Source of the DNA: Piper betle | Taxonomy: Eukaryota > Streptophyta > Magnoliopsida > Piperales > Piperaceae | Length of the DNA: 64,000 nt | NCBI GenBank assembly: GCA_033002965.1 | Contig: JAURVB010003519.1 | Span: forward strand, 1 to 64,000 | Reading direction: 5' to 3' | Program-made: the position numbers and the translations under genes | Notes under the pieces: model-generated | Databases searched by the model: none | Seen by the model: only the letters and a program-made list of their open reading frames with translations | Told to the model about the DNA's origin: nothing | Shown here: piece after piece, positions 13,174 to 23,768 of the stretch | Layout of the letters: each line of letters begins with the position of its first letter | How positions within the stretch are numbered: position 1 is the stretch's first letter

Positions 13174-13500
13174 ATCGTCTTCTGATTTATAGAATTATGG
13201 ATACCAGGAACAATACACTCCTTTACCAGCTTGTACTCCATATATATATTTAGATCAAACGTCGTTGAATCACTCGATCACATGTTGCTTGCTTATAAGA
13301 AAGAACATAGTAGATAAAGAGTAGTTTGCGATACTCCTCTCAGGGAGCGTTCCCTCTTACACCGATCCAAACAATTCAAAGCTCAAGCCAATAACATTAA
13401 TGTTCCATCTCTATTTTATCAAGCAAAGGAAGTAATTAAAATACATCTTTATACCATATGATCTGCATGCATGCGTACGCATGGGAAAAGCTAGCGCTAG

Positions 13501-15974
13501 CTAGCAGCTGTTGGGTGCAAAGGTCACGACGGAGTTGGCGAGGTCGAACCCCACCCGAATCCCCTGCTGCTGTACATTCCCGATGATCGACACCGGGGCC
13601 GACAATGGCGCGAACGCCAAGCAGTACGTCCCCGACGAGTCCACCGCCGTCATAAAGTTCTTCGCCGGCAAGTCCAACCTCCTCCCACCCCGAACAGCAG
13701 CGCCACCGCCGGCACCTGCACCGTCCTCCCCATCCCCGACAGGTCGTAGCACGTGTCGAACAGCGAGAACCCGCCGGCCGCCCTCAAGTGTCCTGCGCCG
13801 GCGGCGAAAGCGTCCCTCAGAGAATTGTACACCGCCGGCGGCAGCCGTGTCACGGCCGTCCCCGAGTCGACGATCACGCCGCCCCGACCAGTACTGGCGT
13901 CCATGGCCAGCGACGCGGACGAGATGGGAAGCGGCTGCCCGCCGACTGACACGCCTGTCAGGTCGACGTAGTGGTAGGTGTCGACCTTGGGGTTGTGCAG
14001 CAGCGAAGCCGTGACCCCAGTGGCGGTGGTGGAGCTGCCGAAGTCGAGGGTGGAGGAGGAGGAGGAGTCGCGGTCGACGAGGCAGTAGGAGAAGGTGGAG
14101 GACTTGGTCTGGGAGGGGAACGAGAGGGGCCGCCGCCAAGGCCGAGGAGGCCGGAGGCTGCGACGAAGAGGCCCTCGTTGTCGTGGCCGCAGCCGAGGGG
14201 GGTGCGGAGGGCGGGATAGGAGCCAAAAGTGATGGTGTCGGAGGCGAAGTCACCGGTGGTGTAGGAGCCATCGCCGTAGGAGACTTGGTAGATGCAGCCG
14301 CCGGAGCGGCAGCCGGACACGTCCAGGGCCCTGCACTCGGCCGAGGTGCAGCTCAGTGGGGTGTAGGTGGAGGATGCCGCCGGGTCGAACACCGGGTCAA
14401 CCTAGACCGATTCAAACCAATTTATATTAATTTATTATATAATAATAATAACAATTATTATTATTATTATTATTCAAACATATTAATAAATAAATATTTT
14501 TTCCTGAGAAAAAAGAATTTAAAAACAATCCATGAGTATTTAATCGAACTCCTCATATTAAATGAGTATAGCTTTTATTTGAAACAATTTAATAAGTTTA
14601 TTATTATAAAAAATTTTGGGACGGCGAGCCAATTTTAGTTTTTATTAAAATATTTTAAAATTGTTTTTATACTAAAAATAAATTAAAATTGTGCAAGACC
14701 TAGCGGATGTACAGATAATTTCCATAACTTTTTGCAAGAAATATGTATTTCCTCAAATTGTTGTTTTCAAATTACAGTATTTTAATCAATTTTAATTGTC
14801 ATGTTAGTCCAAAAACATGGGGTAGCTTAAAAATAAGACAACATGAAACACAATCATTAATTCAAAAAAGTTAGATAACGACTTAAGAAAGAAGACATAT
14901 TAGTCACAATTATTAATTCAAAAATGTTTAACGACTTAAAAATAAGACATATGAGTCAATTATTAATAATTAAAAGCACAACACTATTTTCTGTAGACAA
15001 TATTAATGTCTTACATAAATCAAGATATAATTACCCAATAATATATATATATATATATATATAATTGGGCGAGAATTTAAAAACTTAAAAAAAAACAACT
15101 TTATTTTGTCCGATATGAATTATTGGTAAAGATGATTTTTAAAGCAAAAGCCTGATCACTGTTAATCTATATCCAATGATCTAAATACGATTTTCTAACT
15201 TTTTAAGTTCTCCTATGACATTCCTATATATATAAAATTAAGCCACATTAATAATCAATTTGATCTTCATCTGATCTATTAACAATTATTCTCTGAATAT
15301 TAGAATGGCTGATACAATAACTTAATTTATTCAATCTCAGATGAATAAAAAAATTTTCAAATTACACTTAAAATACTACTAAGCTTGGAATTAATCGAAC
15401 AAACTAGCTAATCTTAATTAATTATATGAAATTATTAGTAATTAATGATGAGCTTGAAGGAGCTAATTAAAACTAATTACCTGGGAGTAGCAGTCAGTAC
15501 AGGGCTGGCATTGGAGCCAGGTGATGTCGCTGCCGGTGTCCAACGCCATGTACGCCGGCCGCGGCGGCGATCCGACACCCACCCGAGCGAAGTACTCGCC
15601 GCTGCCTTGCTTGCTGCCGGAAACAACCGTCCCCTCCGTGTCCTGCGGCCGGCTGATCGCCCCCCTTTCAGAGCTCGGTTGAGCTTGGCACAGATCGAGC
15701 CGACTCGAGCTGCATCGCGCTCCAGCCGGGCAAGCGTGACCTGCCTGTAGTTTTCGGCCCTTGTTCCATGGATGGAGTCCCTGGGGTGGAGGGGGAGCAC
15801 GAGCTGGTTAGCTTCGCCGGCGGTGGTTGGTCGGAGAAGGTGATCAGTACTATAATTGGATACTGGTAATTTTGTGGGTCGGTTGGTGACGAGGTAGAGA
15901 GTGGATGTTTGGAAGGTGGCTTGGACTGTAGGGGAGTGGAAGAAGAAGAGGAGGAGGAGGAGGGTGGCGGCCAT
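13501..15974 (-). CDS. aspartic protease, ASPG1-like (frame broken at three sites)
   Basis: Two exons: 15974-15481 and 14401-13501, separated by a 1,079-base phase-0 intron with GTAATT and CTAG ends. Exon 1 encodes an N-terminal hydrophobic signal-like segment, a propeptide, and the first catalytic motif LDTGSDITWLQC. Exon 2 gives YQVSYGDGSYTTGDF, LGCGHDNEGLF, the second catalytic motif IVDSGTAVTRL, FDTCYDLSG, LDLPAKNF and IIGNVQQQGIRVGFDLANS, ending CTAG at the stop. This is the plant A1B (nepenthesin/ASPG1) family, secreted proteases linked in Arabidopsis to ABA and drought responses. The reading frame breaks at C6 (15660-15665), G4 (14126-14129) and C4 (13688-13691). One extra G/C at each site restores the family sequence, so these may be sequence errors rather than decay. 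Both catalytic aspartates remain. Confidence 0.85.
15041..15062. repeat. short (TA)n inside the aspartic protease intron
   Basis: A run of about 11 TA units within the AT-rich intron. Confidence 0.8.
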
Positions 15975-16177
15975 GGATGGTCGGAAGTGAGGAAGATGAG
16001 ATACGTTTGGTGGAGAGTTGAAGTAGAAAGGTGAGGGTGAGCGAAGAGTAGGTGTAGGGAGTAAATGGTGTTAAATCAGGGGGCTAGAATCTGCATGGCT
16101 TTTATTTCTTACTCAAACCTCTTCAATGATTTGCAGGTATGCCTTAATGAGTTTTGTTACCGTGTGATGGTGAGATA

Positions 16178-16312
16178 TTTTAAAAAATAGCTATTTTAAA
16201 AGCGACGCTAGTAGATACGCTGTGTATCTTCATCGTTGATCATCTTCGAAATCGATGATAAAGACATACAGCGTTCCCACGGACGTCGCTCCTAAAAAAG
16301 CTAAAAATTTTT
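16178..16312. mobile_element. foldback/MITE-like imperfect hairpin
   Basis: The left arm (ATAGCTATTTTAAAAGCGAC, later ACGCTGTGTATCTTCATCG) is an imperfect inverted repeat of the right arm (CGATGATAAAGACATACAGC, later GTCGCTCCTAAAAAAGCTA). The two arms of about 55-60 bases surround a short centre near 16233-16248. No clear target duplication was found, so the element class is open. Confidence 0.55.
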
Positions 16313-16785
16313 CTTTAAAAAATATGCTTGCTGCAACACCCATGCAGTGTCTCCTTTTGTAGATTTAATCAATGTGTAAAATAGAATGATATAATAAAAT
16401 TTTTAAATAAAAATATGCATAATTAAATCATTTTTTATGCAAAATTATATTTAATTAAAATATTTTTATTATAAAATTAAATTTTAATACCAAGTTTACA
16501 AAATAATTTCTTTATTGATAAATACAAATCAAATATTAATAGGTTCGACTCAAACTCAAAACCAAGCTAAAATTGAACTAAACAAAACTCAATTTAAACA
16601 ACCCACACTCCACCGAAAATGATTTTGCATCTGAGCCCCTTAGTAATTTCAGACTTGCTAAGTGTATTTTTTCATATTTTTAAAATAATTAATCACAACT
16701 ACAGAAAATAATTCACTTTTAAAGCCTGAAATGACCCAAATATTACTACCTCGCACGTAGGGATGGCCAAAAAATATCTTATAGG

Positions 16786-17240
16786 TAGGGGTGCTAATTG
16801 AAGTGAGCGAGCCGAGCTGAACATGTGTTCGAACTCGGCTCGAATAGTTCGAAACTCGTTCGAACTCGACTCGAGATCGAACGAGTTTTTGGAGGCCATT
16901 GTGGTTTGAACCCACAACCTTGAAGTCATCAAGGTGAATACTTGCCATCTCAACTATCTTGCTTCTTTGTTATTATATTTCATATATATATAAATAAAAT
17001 ATAATATAAAGACTATATTATTATATTATTTTGTCGAGTCGAGTTCGAGTCGAACTACGAGTCGAATTCGAGTCGAGTTCGAGTTACAACCGAGTCGAGT
17101 CGAGTCGAACACGACCTTGCTCAAGCTCGGCTCGTAAGATTCGAGTTCGAGTCGAGCATTTAAATGTCGAGTTTCGAGTAGAGTCAATCTGAGCCGAACG
17201 CTAAATGCTCACGAGCTGGCTCGCTCAATTAACAACCCTA
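16786..17240. mobile_element. non-autonomous hAT element (MITE), 455 bp
   Basis: It starts TAGGGGTGCTAATTGAAG and ends CTCAATTAACAACCCTA, which are imperfect terminal inverted repeats. It is flanked by a perfect 8-bp duplication CTTATAGG (16778-16785 and 17241-17248). TAGGG-type ends and an 8-bp duplication are diagnostic of the hAT superfamily. The interior is rich in GAGTCGAG/CGAGC motifs on both sides of an AT-rich middle, and has no transposase frame. Confidence 0.9.
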
Positions 17241-18109
17241 CTTATAGGAGAGGCGTAGTGGGCCCGTGCAATTTGGAGGGCCCCCTCACATTTGCCGACA
17301 CTATGTACACAAGTATGGCCCGTTATGTATCTGTAGATGTGCATATAACACGTAATATGATTAGGCAATATTAACTAAGTTATTATCTCACCGACTAATT
17401 AATCAGACAGCAAGCCTTCGGGCAGATTGGCATCTCTTAAGAATGCGCTAGACTTAATAAGTCTTTTAAAGAGATTTTTAGATAGAAAAGGGAAGTTCAT
17501 TGGCCGAGTCAAATTGGGTCAACTTTACTTAATTCAAACATGTATTGTTTGTTTTCTAGTTTGAGGGAAATCTATTTATATTTGAGCCGATTTGATTTTA
17601 GTTATTTCAAACTAATTTAATTTGTATTTATCAAGGTATAATTTACACATAACATTAATTTAGGACCCAAGATAATGCACACATGGTTTTACACACAAAA
17701 CAATACAATCATATGTTAAAACTTTATATTCTTACTTAAGATTGCACAACTCATATTTTATGAACTTGTAATTGAGTAGAACCATTAATTTCCAAAGTTT
17801 GTTTTCGATATTCTTTGTAAGCAAACAAATAATACAAAAGAAAGGTACAGAGCCTAAAACTGTTAAACCTGCAAAATATCAGATATGCATTCCACTGTCT
17901 GTCAAAAAATGTCCTCAGAGACAATATATAACAATCTAGAAGTGCTTCAAAAGAAGTTTCAGAAAAAAAAAAGCTTCGATAGTAGATCATTAAGAGAAAG
18001 AATGGAAAAAAGTTCAAAGGATAAGAGAATTGCAAAGGAAGGAAGAACATATATATACAGAAAGCATAAATGGAGTAGTACCCATGATGAGTTCTTTATA
18101 AGAACAAAT

Positions 18110-19914
18110 CTCAACTTCTCCGTCCAGCCCCAAAACCATTTAACATAGGAATATTGTCTCTCGTGGCAACAACTGATGTATCAAGACGTTCTTCTGAGGG
18201 AATGTAGATTTCTCTAAGTTATGTTCCCTGCATTTGGAGACGATTTACTTCTGAAGATTGTTGATTATCGTTTCTCGTTTCTTCCAACATCTGAAACAAG
18301 GCATGAGGACCCCAGCCTGTGTAATGATAAAAATCTAACAAATTATCACCTTGGTATATTTCTGGGAATCCAACTTCATATCCTGCTGCATCTTGTAAAC
18401 TATAAATTGTTCAAATTCACAGGGTAATGCATTACTATTTCCACAAAACACCCACGACTTTGTAATATACAAAATGCATTGATTGAAAAGATGCAGTAAC
18501 AATAATATAGTTATTTTAGATGACATGATAGTAGGAATATAAGCATAGCGTCTGGATCATATGGGGGAGGAAAAAATTGCGGCTAGCAAAAGGAAGCTAC
18601 TGTTAGTCCTGAAAAATTAACCATAGATTAAGGTAAGAGATACCAGGCATTTCTGAATAGAGCATAAATGCAAGAACAAGTATCAACCTAAAAATCCCCC
18701 AGCAAACACATCTTGCCAGTGGTGCCAGTAGTCATCCACACGAGAGATACCAACTAGAGCCGCGGTCAGCAGAGGAAGGAACAAAATACAAAGCTTGCAA
18801 CATGTACCAAGCAAGAAAACCTAAGCCTGAAAAAGACCCTGCATAATTACATCCTGTCAGGTATAAGTAGCTTTTTAGCTTACAAATACTCACTTGTACT
18901 GTCACAAATATGAACAAGTATATCATTGTCAAAATGCAGCAAGCAATTGAAGAATTAAACAAGATGGCAACAATAACACCAACTGCATGATGAAGGTAAT
19001 ATAACTTGCGAAGAGATGAACTAGATAACATTATGCAGTGGATAAGGCAAGAAAGTAAGCAGAGTTTAATACCGGGCTGTCTTAGGCAAAAGAGATAAAT
19101 AACTCTAAACTAAACTAAATATGTAATGTGTGCTTCAATACATATGAAACACTGACATGAAGTATGCCCACTTGGGAAACTTTTGTGGCCTTCATTGATA
19201 ACGCTTTTATCACCATGACATATCACACCTCTTGTGATTGAATCATACTCCTGCGTTTATATATCCAACCATGAAAAATTCGACAGCAAAATCATTTTAA
19301 AACTAAACAGGATAAGATTTGGAAATAACATAAGAACTCACTGGCTTTCCATCGGGGAAACAGTGCCAAAAGAAGTCTGGTCATGGTCTGTCAACAGCAT
19401 CCTTAATTGCATCAGTTATCACACCAGTTATGAGGACAGAAAATAGCAGACCTGTGGTAGCCAGTTTTATTAAGAAATTAAGAAAAAGAGTTTAAAAACA
19501 ATAAGTATTATTGAGTTTATAAGCCATGTTTTACCTAGTATGGCCTGGTGCAAGTCATATACATCTCTCCTGAATAAGTAATACACAAGGAAGATTGCAA
19601 ATGGCAGGAGAATTGCAATCACCTGCTACCAACAAAATGAGGAAAAACTTTAAATCAAACAGCAATCAGCTTACCTTTATTTTCTGCCAAAGAAGATAAA
19701 GAAATTACCGGCACTGCCCGTGTTGTCCTGCAGTGTATACCTCAAATCTGTCATCATACTCTCACCCACAAAACGGTAGAATGGATTTATTATATTCAGA
19801 ATGACCTCTATGACAACAACAAGTACCAAAATCAACCAGTCATGCATATGTAGCCTAGCCACTCTTAACTCCATGGGATCTTATTGTGTGAGTTCCCAAG
19901 TGAATCTCTGGCAT
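18110..19914 (-). pseudogene. lipid phosphate phosphatase (LPP2/3-like) pseudogene
   Basis: Exons of a PAP2-type phosphatidate phosphatase are recognisable in order: [15 protein letters not shown] (from 19914), [37 protein letters not shown] (19623-19537), LITGVITDAIKDAV (about 19450-19343), [11 protein letters not shown] (about 19250-19152, motif C2 intact), SGLGFLAWY and [16 protein letters not shown] (about 18858-18709, motif C3 intact), FFPPPY (about 18600) and GWGPHALFQML (about 18310). Defects: a frame change after HGV; an apparent 11-base loss after DNT; a TGA replacing the Arg of catalytic motif C1 (RP-stop-PDFFW); loss of a splice-site G; about 40 bases lost after AWY; a TAG after ASFC; and a further TAA near the C terminus. 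Such proteins are normally six-pass membrane enzymes that dephosphorylate phosphatidate. This copy cannot encode one. Confidence 0.85.
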
Positions 19915-21115
19915 TTTCCTATAATAAGGTTATCAAACAACATTAAAAGCACTGGAGAAAAGAAAATCATTTGACAACTTTCGATTCGGGATATAAATAA
20001 AAAATATAAATATGGTTGGTATTTGACAAAATAAATGGGACAATGGACTAGAAACAGAGAAGAAAACCCACAAAATAGGCACATGAAGACTTCAACATCC
20101 ATTTTTATGAGTTTCACAGGACATTAACATGAAGGAACACGGAGCGAAATACATTAGCCCATCACAATCCAAGCATATAAAGATCCGTTTCAGCTTCTGA
20201 TATCTGAAGATATTGAAATGAACCAAACAAATTAGGCATCTCGACCATCTAGTCTTGATGAACATTCCGAAAAAAAGCCTCTGGTTAATCATACTAATAG
20301 ATAACAAAGCCACATCCAATATGGCGTCATCAACACCAAACAACCAAACAACAATTCTTTTTGTTTCCATGATAATATTGCCACAACTTCCACCAAAGCA
20401 ATTTAAATGAAAGATAGGAACCATACATTTTTGCCACACACGGCAATGAATTTGCTCCTCTTCTACACCTACACTATCACGCACATATAATTCACTCACA
20501 AAAGCACCGATGAAGATCAGTATTCACACCATACAAGATAAATCCACACAACATTCATAAACGAAAAAAATACATACAGCAGGACTCGATCCTTACTGCT
20601 CACAGAAATTTACAAGTCCTATTACCACACTAATGTCCATTCAGAAAACATCAAACACACACACATAGTTTCTAACTTTCTATACATTATTCATCCTACT
20701 CTAACAGTTAAACTCAACCAACAACAATGAAGAAAGCAGCATAAAGAGAGCATATTTCTTAGAATTAAAATGTTAGAAAGAGTCATTACCACTAGCCCAT
20801 AAATTCAAAAAGAACATGCGTTTTAAGCTTGAGAGAGAAAAAGACCACCCGACAGAGAGGACGGCAACATAAATGAAAAAGCAGAAGTGAGAGACAAGGA
20901 TGGACATGGCGTGCATGTAAGGGAAAAAATTATAAGAGTGGTAGAGATTCGTACTTTGGTAGAAGACGGAGAGAAGGAGAGGAAGATGACTCCGGCCGTC
21001 GTCGGAGCTCTAGTACGCCGGCCGGCGAGATTATTACAAGCAGCGCATCGGTTAATACTCCTTTCGATATTTAACAATGTGTGGTCCGTGCTGGCCTTTT
21101 TGACTCCCTAATCCA
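19915..21115 (-). other. upstream region of the LPP pseudogene, possible 5' UTR exon
   Basis: About 19915-20820 has no supported coding exon. Near 20880-21080 the DNA becomes GC-richer with an open minus-strand frame (21077-20823). It may be the original non-coding first exon and promoter of the LPP gene, since LPP genes often have a 5' UTR intron. This is inference only. Confidence 0.3.
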
Positions 21116-21173
21116 TTGCATTAGTGAGAAAAGCAGGTATTTGTGTGGGTCCCATTTTCATTGATTCTTTAAT

Positions 21174-21782
21174 CTTGGCCGTTGGATGTTAATCCAACGG
21201 CCAAGCATAAAAACAACAGGGGTTGCCGCAGCGCGCCGCAGCAGCGACGGCGGAGGGCGGAAGGGGCCCGGCCATGGCGACGGCCGGGGCGGCGAGCGAC
21301 AGGGGACGGGGTTGGTCCGGGGCGGCGGCCGCGTGGTCATCGGTCGCCACGCGGGCGCGCGGCGCGGCGGGGTGGCGGGCGGGGCCGAGGGCGCGGCGTG
21401 GTGGCGGGCAGGGGCCGAGGGGGGCGCGGTGGGGTGGCGGGCAGGGGACGTGGGACGAGGGCGTGGCGCCGCTGGGTGGCAGGCAGGGGACGGGGCGGGG
21501 TGGCGGGCGGGGGCGCGGCGGGGTGGCGGGCGGGGGACGGCGACTGGGTAGGGGTGGTGTCGCCGGCAGCGGGCGAATAGATCCGCCGCCCGTCGCCGCC
21601 GGTGGTGGGGAGGAGGGTCGCCGCCCAGTCGGCCGGGGGCGGCGACAGGCCGGGCAGGGAGTCGCGTTTGCCGGGTGGCGGCAACGCGTCGGCCGGCGGC
21701 GGCGTGACATGTCTGCGGCGCGGCGACGCGTCCGCCGGCGGCGGCACTTACTTTCACAGCCGTTGGATTGAATCCAACGGCC
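21174..21782. repeat. GC-rich island bounded by palindromes
   Basis: A core (about 21220-21750) built from degenerate GGCGGG/GGGGCGG words sits abruptly in AT-rich DNA. The left edge is a perfect hairpin, CTTGGCCGTTGGAT and its complement with a 4-base loop (21174-21205). The right edge is another, GCCGTTGGATT and its complement around one base (21759-21781). Both edges share the same GCCGTTGGAT sequence. Several long overlapping open frames in all directions simply reflect the lack of AT-rich stop codons. Nature unknown: possibly a foldback element or a captured GC-rich fragment. The G-rich plus strand could form G-quadruplexes. Confidence 0.6.
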
Positions 21783-21804
21783 GGATGGCTCACCTAAATC
21801 TGCC

Positions 21805-21807
<3 letters not shown>

Positions 21808-21894
<87 letters not shown>
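21808..21894. repeat. (ATT)n microsatellite
   Basis: Perfect trinucleotide run of about 29 units directly after the GC-rich island. Confidence 0.97.
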
Positions 21895-23763
21895 TAAAAA
21901 ATAATCATTCTATTTTTACGGAAAGATATCTGTATCTACTCGAAGGTGGTTGGTTTTTTGGTTTTATGCAGCGGTGTCTATGGTTCGAGTTTAATTGGAT
22001 ATTGTCTAAGTTGAGTTTATTATTTAAGTTAAATTTATGAATTAACTCAATCATTTACGATTTAATTATTTATCTCCAATATCAAACCCAGTCTTTTACT
22101 ATTAAGACAAAATCAACCATATATTAAATGGATACCTATTTGACTATTCAAAATGCACGTCGGAAAAAATATTTAAATTATATAATAATAATACATATTC
22201 TCAAATGTAAGGCTAATTGAAAAAATATTTTAAAAACACAAATAGGATATTTTGTATTTTTATTAATAAATAATACTTTTAAAAGTAAATGAGATAATAA
22301 TTTTTATAATTAAGATTATAATATAAGAATGAGTAATGCTATATGAACCATTAATTTTTTCTTCCCCACCTTGAATTTAATTGACTCATTTACTTAGTCA
22401 TCTAGATCATGCTTACATGATAATTCTATTTAAGTTAAATCAAATTTAAGGCAGGAAAGAGTGGATAAAAATTGGCGTTGTGCAAAAAATTTTGCAATAA
22501 ATAATGGGTATCAGGTACCGGTACATGTCACTTTATTATCAAACTCAACCATTTATCATCAGGTACTTATTTCTATTAAACCAAATCTTATAATTAATAA
22601 TTTAAAACCTTACCCTTAAAATTTGGATAGGTTAGGTTTGGAGGACAACCGATTCCATAAGCAACCTTAGTTTTGTGGGAAGATAATTTGGAAACTTATA
22701 TTGAAAGAAGTTTTTGAACTACCCACAAAAATTTCAAACCTCCTTGTAAGAAAAAAATTCAACCTATTTATATACTTTTTAAACCTTTTACTAAAAGATA
22801 AATATAATATTTTTATAAATAAATTATTTTCTTTTTGATGAGCAGTGGCGACTATTTAAAAGGTTCTAGTAAATACTCTATCTTTTCTAATTTATTTATA
22901 CTTTCTTTCTTTTCTTTAATTGATTTTTTTATCTACCATAAGTTGTATTAAAGATTTAAACTTTAAGATAAAGTTTTTACCTATTACCCATAATATATTA
23001 ATATACATATACATCTTCCACAGCAAATAGCCATCGTTAATAGACATTTTATTTTTTAATCTGGGTTTTGACTCCTCCCTAAGACGTCATAGTCACAATC
23101 GCATCTCTCTTAGAAGGCAATTTTTTTCCATTTATTTGTATCTCGTCACTTATTTCTATCTATCAATTCCTTAAACTTACTTGTCAACTTAGTTGAAAAC
23201 AAGACGGAAGAATTTTTATAAATGAAGTTTCTTTTCGGGTGGCTTTTTGCTTATTGCAATATCATATTTTATGTACAAAGAAGTAACTCTTCTCTTGGAA
23301 AAAAGAGATATGATATTGTCACTGCAATCTAGTAACCGTATTCATTAAATTTAACATACACATTTTGTCATAAACAAACAAATTTTAATCATAAAAAAAT
23401 TAGTAAAATAAGTTTATTTAATACAACTATTTTTAATAATATTAATGTATCATTGTTAACATATATATTATTATAATTATTTATAACATAAGTATTTTAT
23501 ATATTTTAATAAAAAAATATTTTAAATTATATATGACTTACAATTTATTCTTTAAAAACATTAGGTTATCGCTTGGTTTTGTTAATAATTATTTTTTAAG
23601 AAAATACAAATATTGATAGTAAATATTATGAGAAAGACTTTTATATACACAACATTAAAAAATTCATGAGGAAAAACATGGGGATAAAAGGTTTTATACT
23701 AATGCGAGATGATATAACAGGTGATTATCATGTATTATAAAAATATAATTATTTTCTTATATC
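21895..23763. other. intergenic AT-rich DNA, no gene recognised
   Basis: Very AT-rich sequence with no supported gene, RNA or element ends. Confidence 0.45.
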
Positions 23764-23768
23764 ATAGA

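Noticed and set aside
13501..15974. Calling the aspartic protease a pseudogene
   Set aside because: All motifs, both catalytic aspartates and splice sites are intact, and the only defects are single G/C losses in homopolymers shared in style with other genes here.
16860..16925. tRNA-like GGTTTGAACCCACAACC sequence
   Set aside because: It resembles a T-arm but no acceptor, D or anticodon arms can be paired around it, and it lies inside the hAT element.
20092..20499. 135-codon minus-strand frame upstream of the lipid phosphatase pseudogene
   Set aside because: No domain, AT-rich composition and no splice link to the phosphatase exons; probably intron or flank sequence.
21158..21809. Several 120-211-codon open frames on both strands in the GC island
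   Set aside because: Low-complexity Arg/Pro/Ala/Gly translations in many frames at once; they result from scarcity of AT-rich stop codons, not selection.
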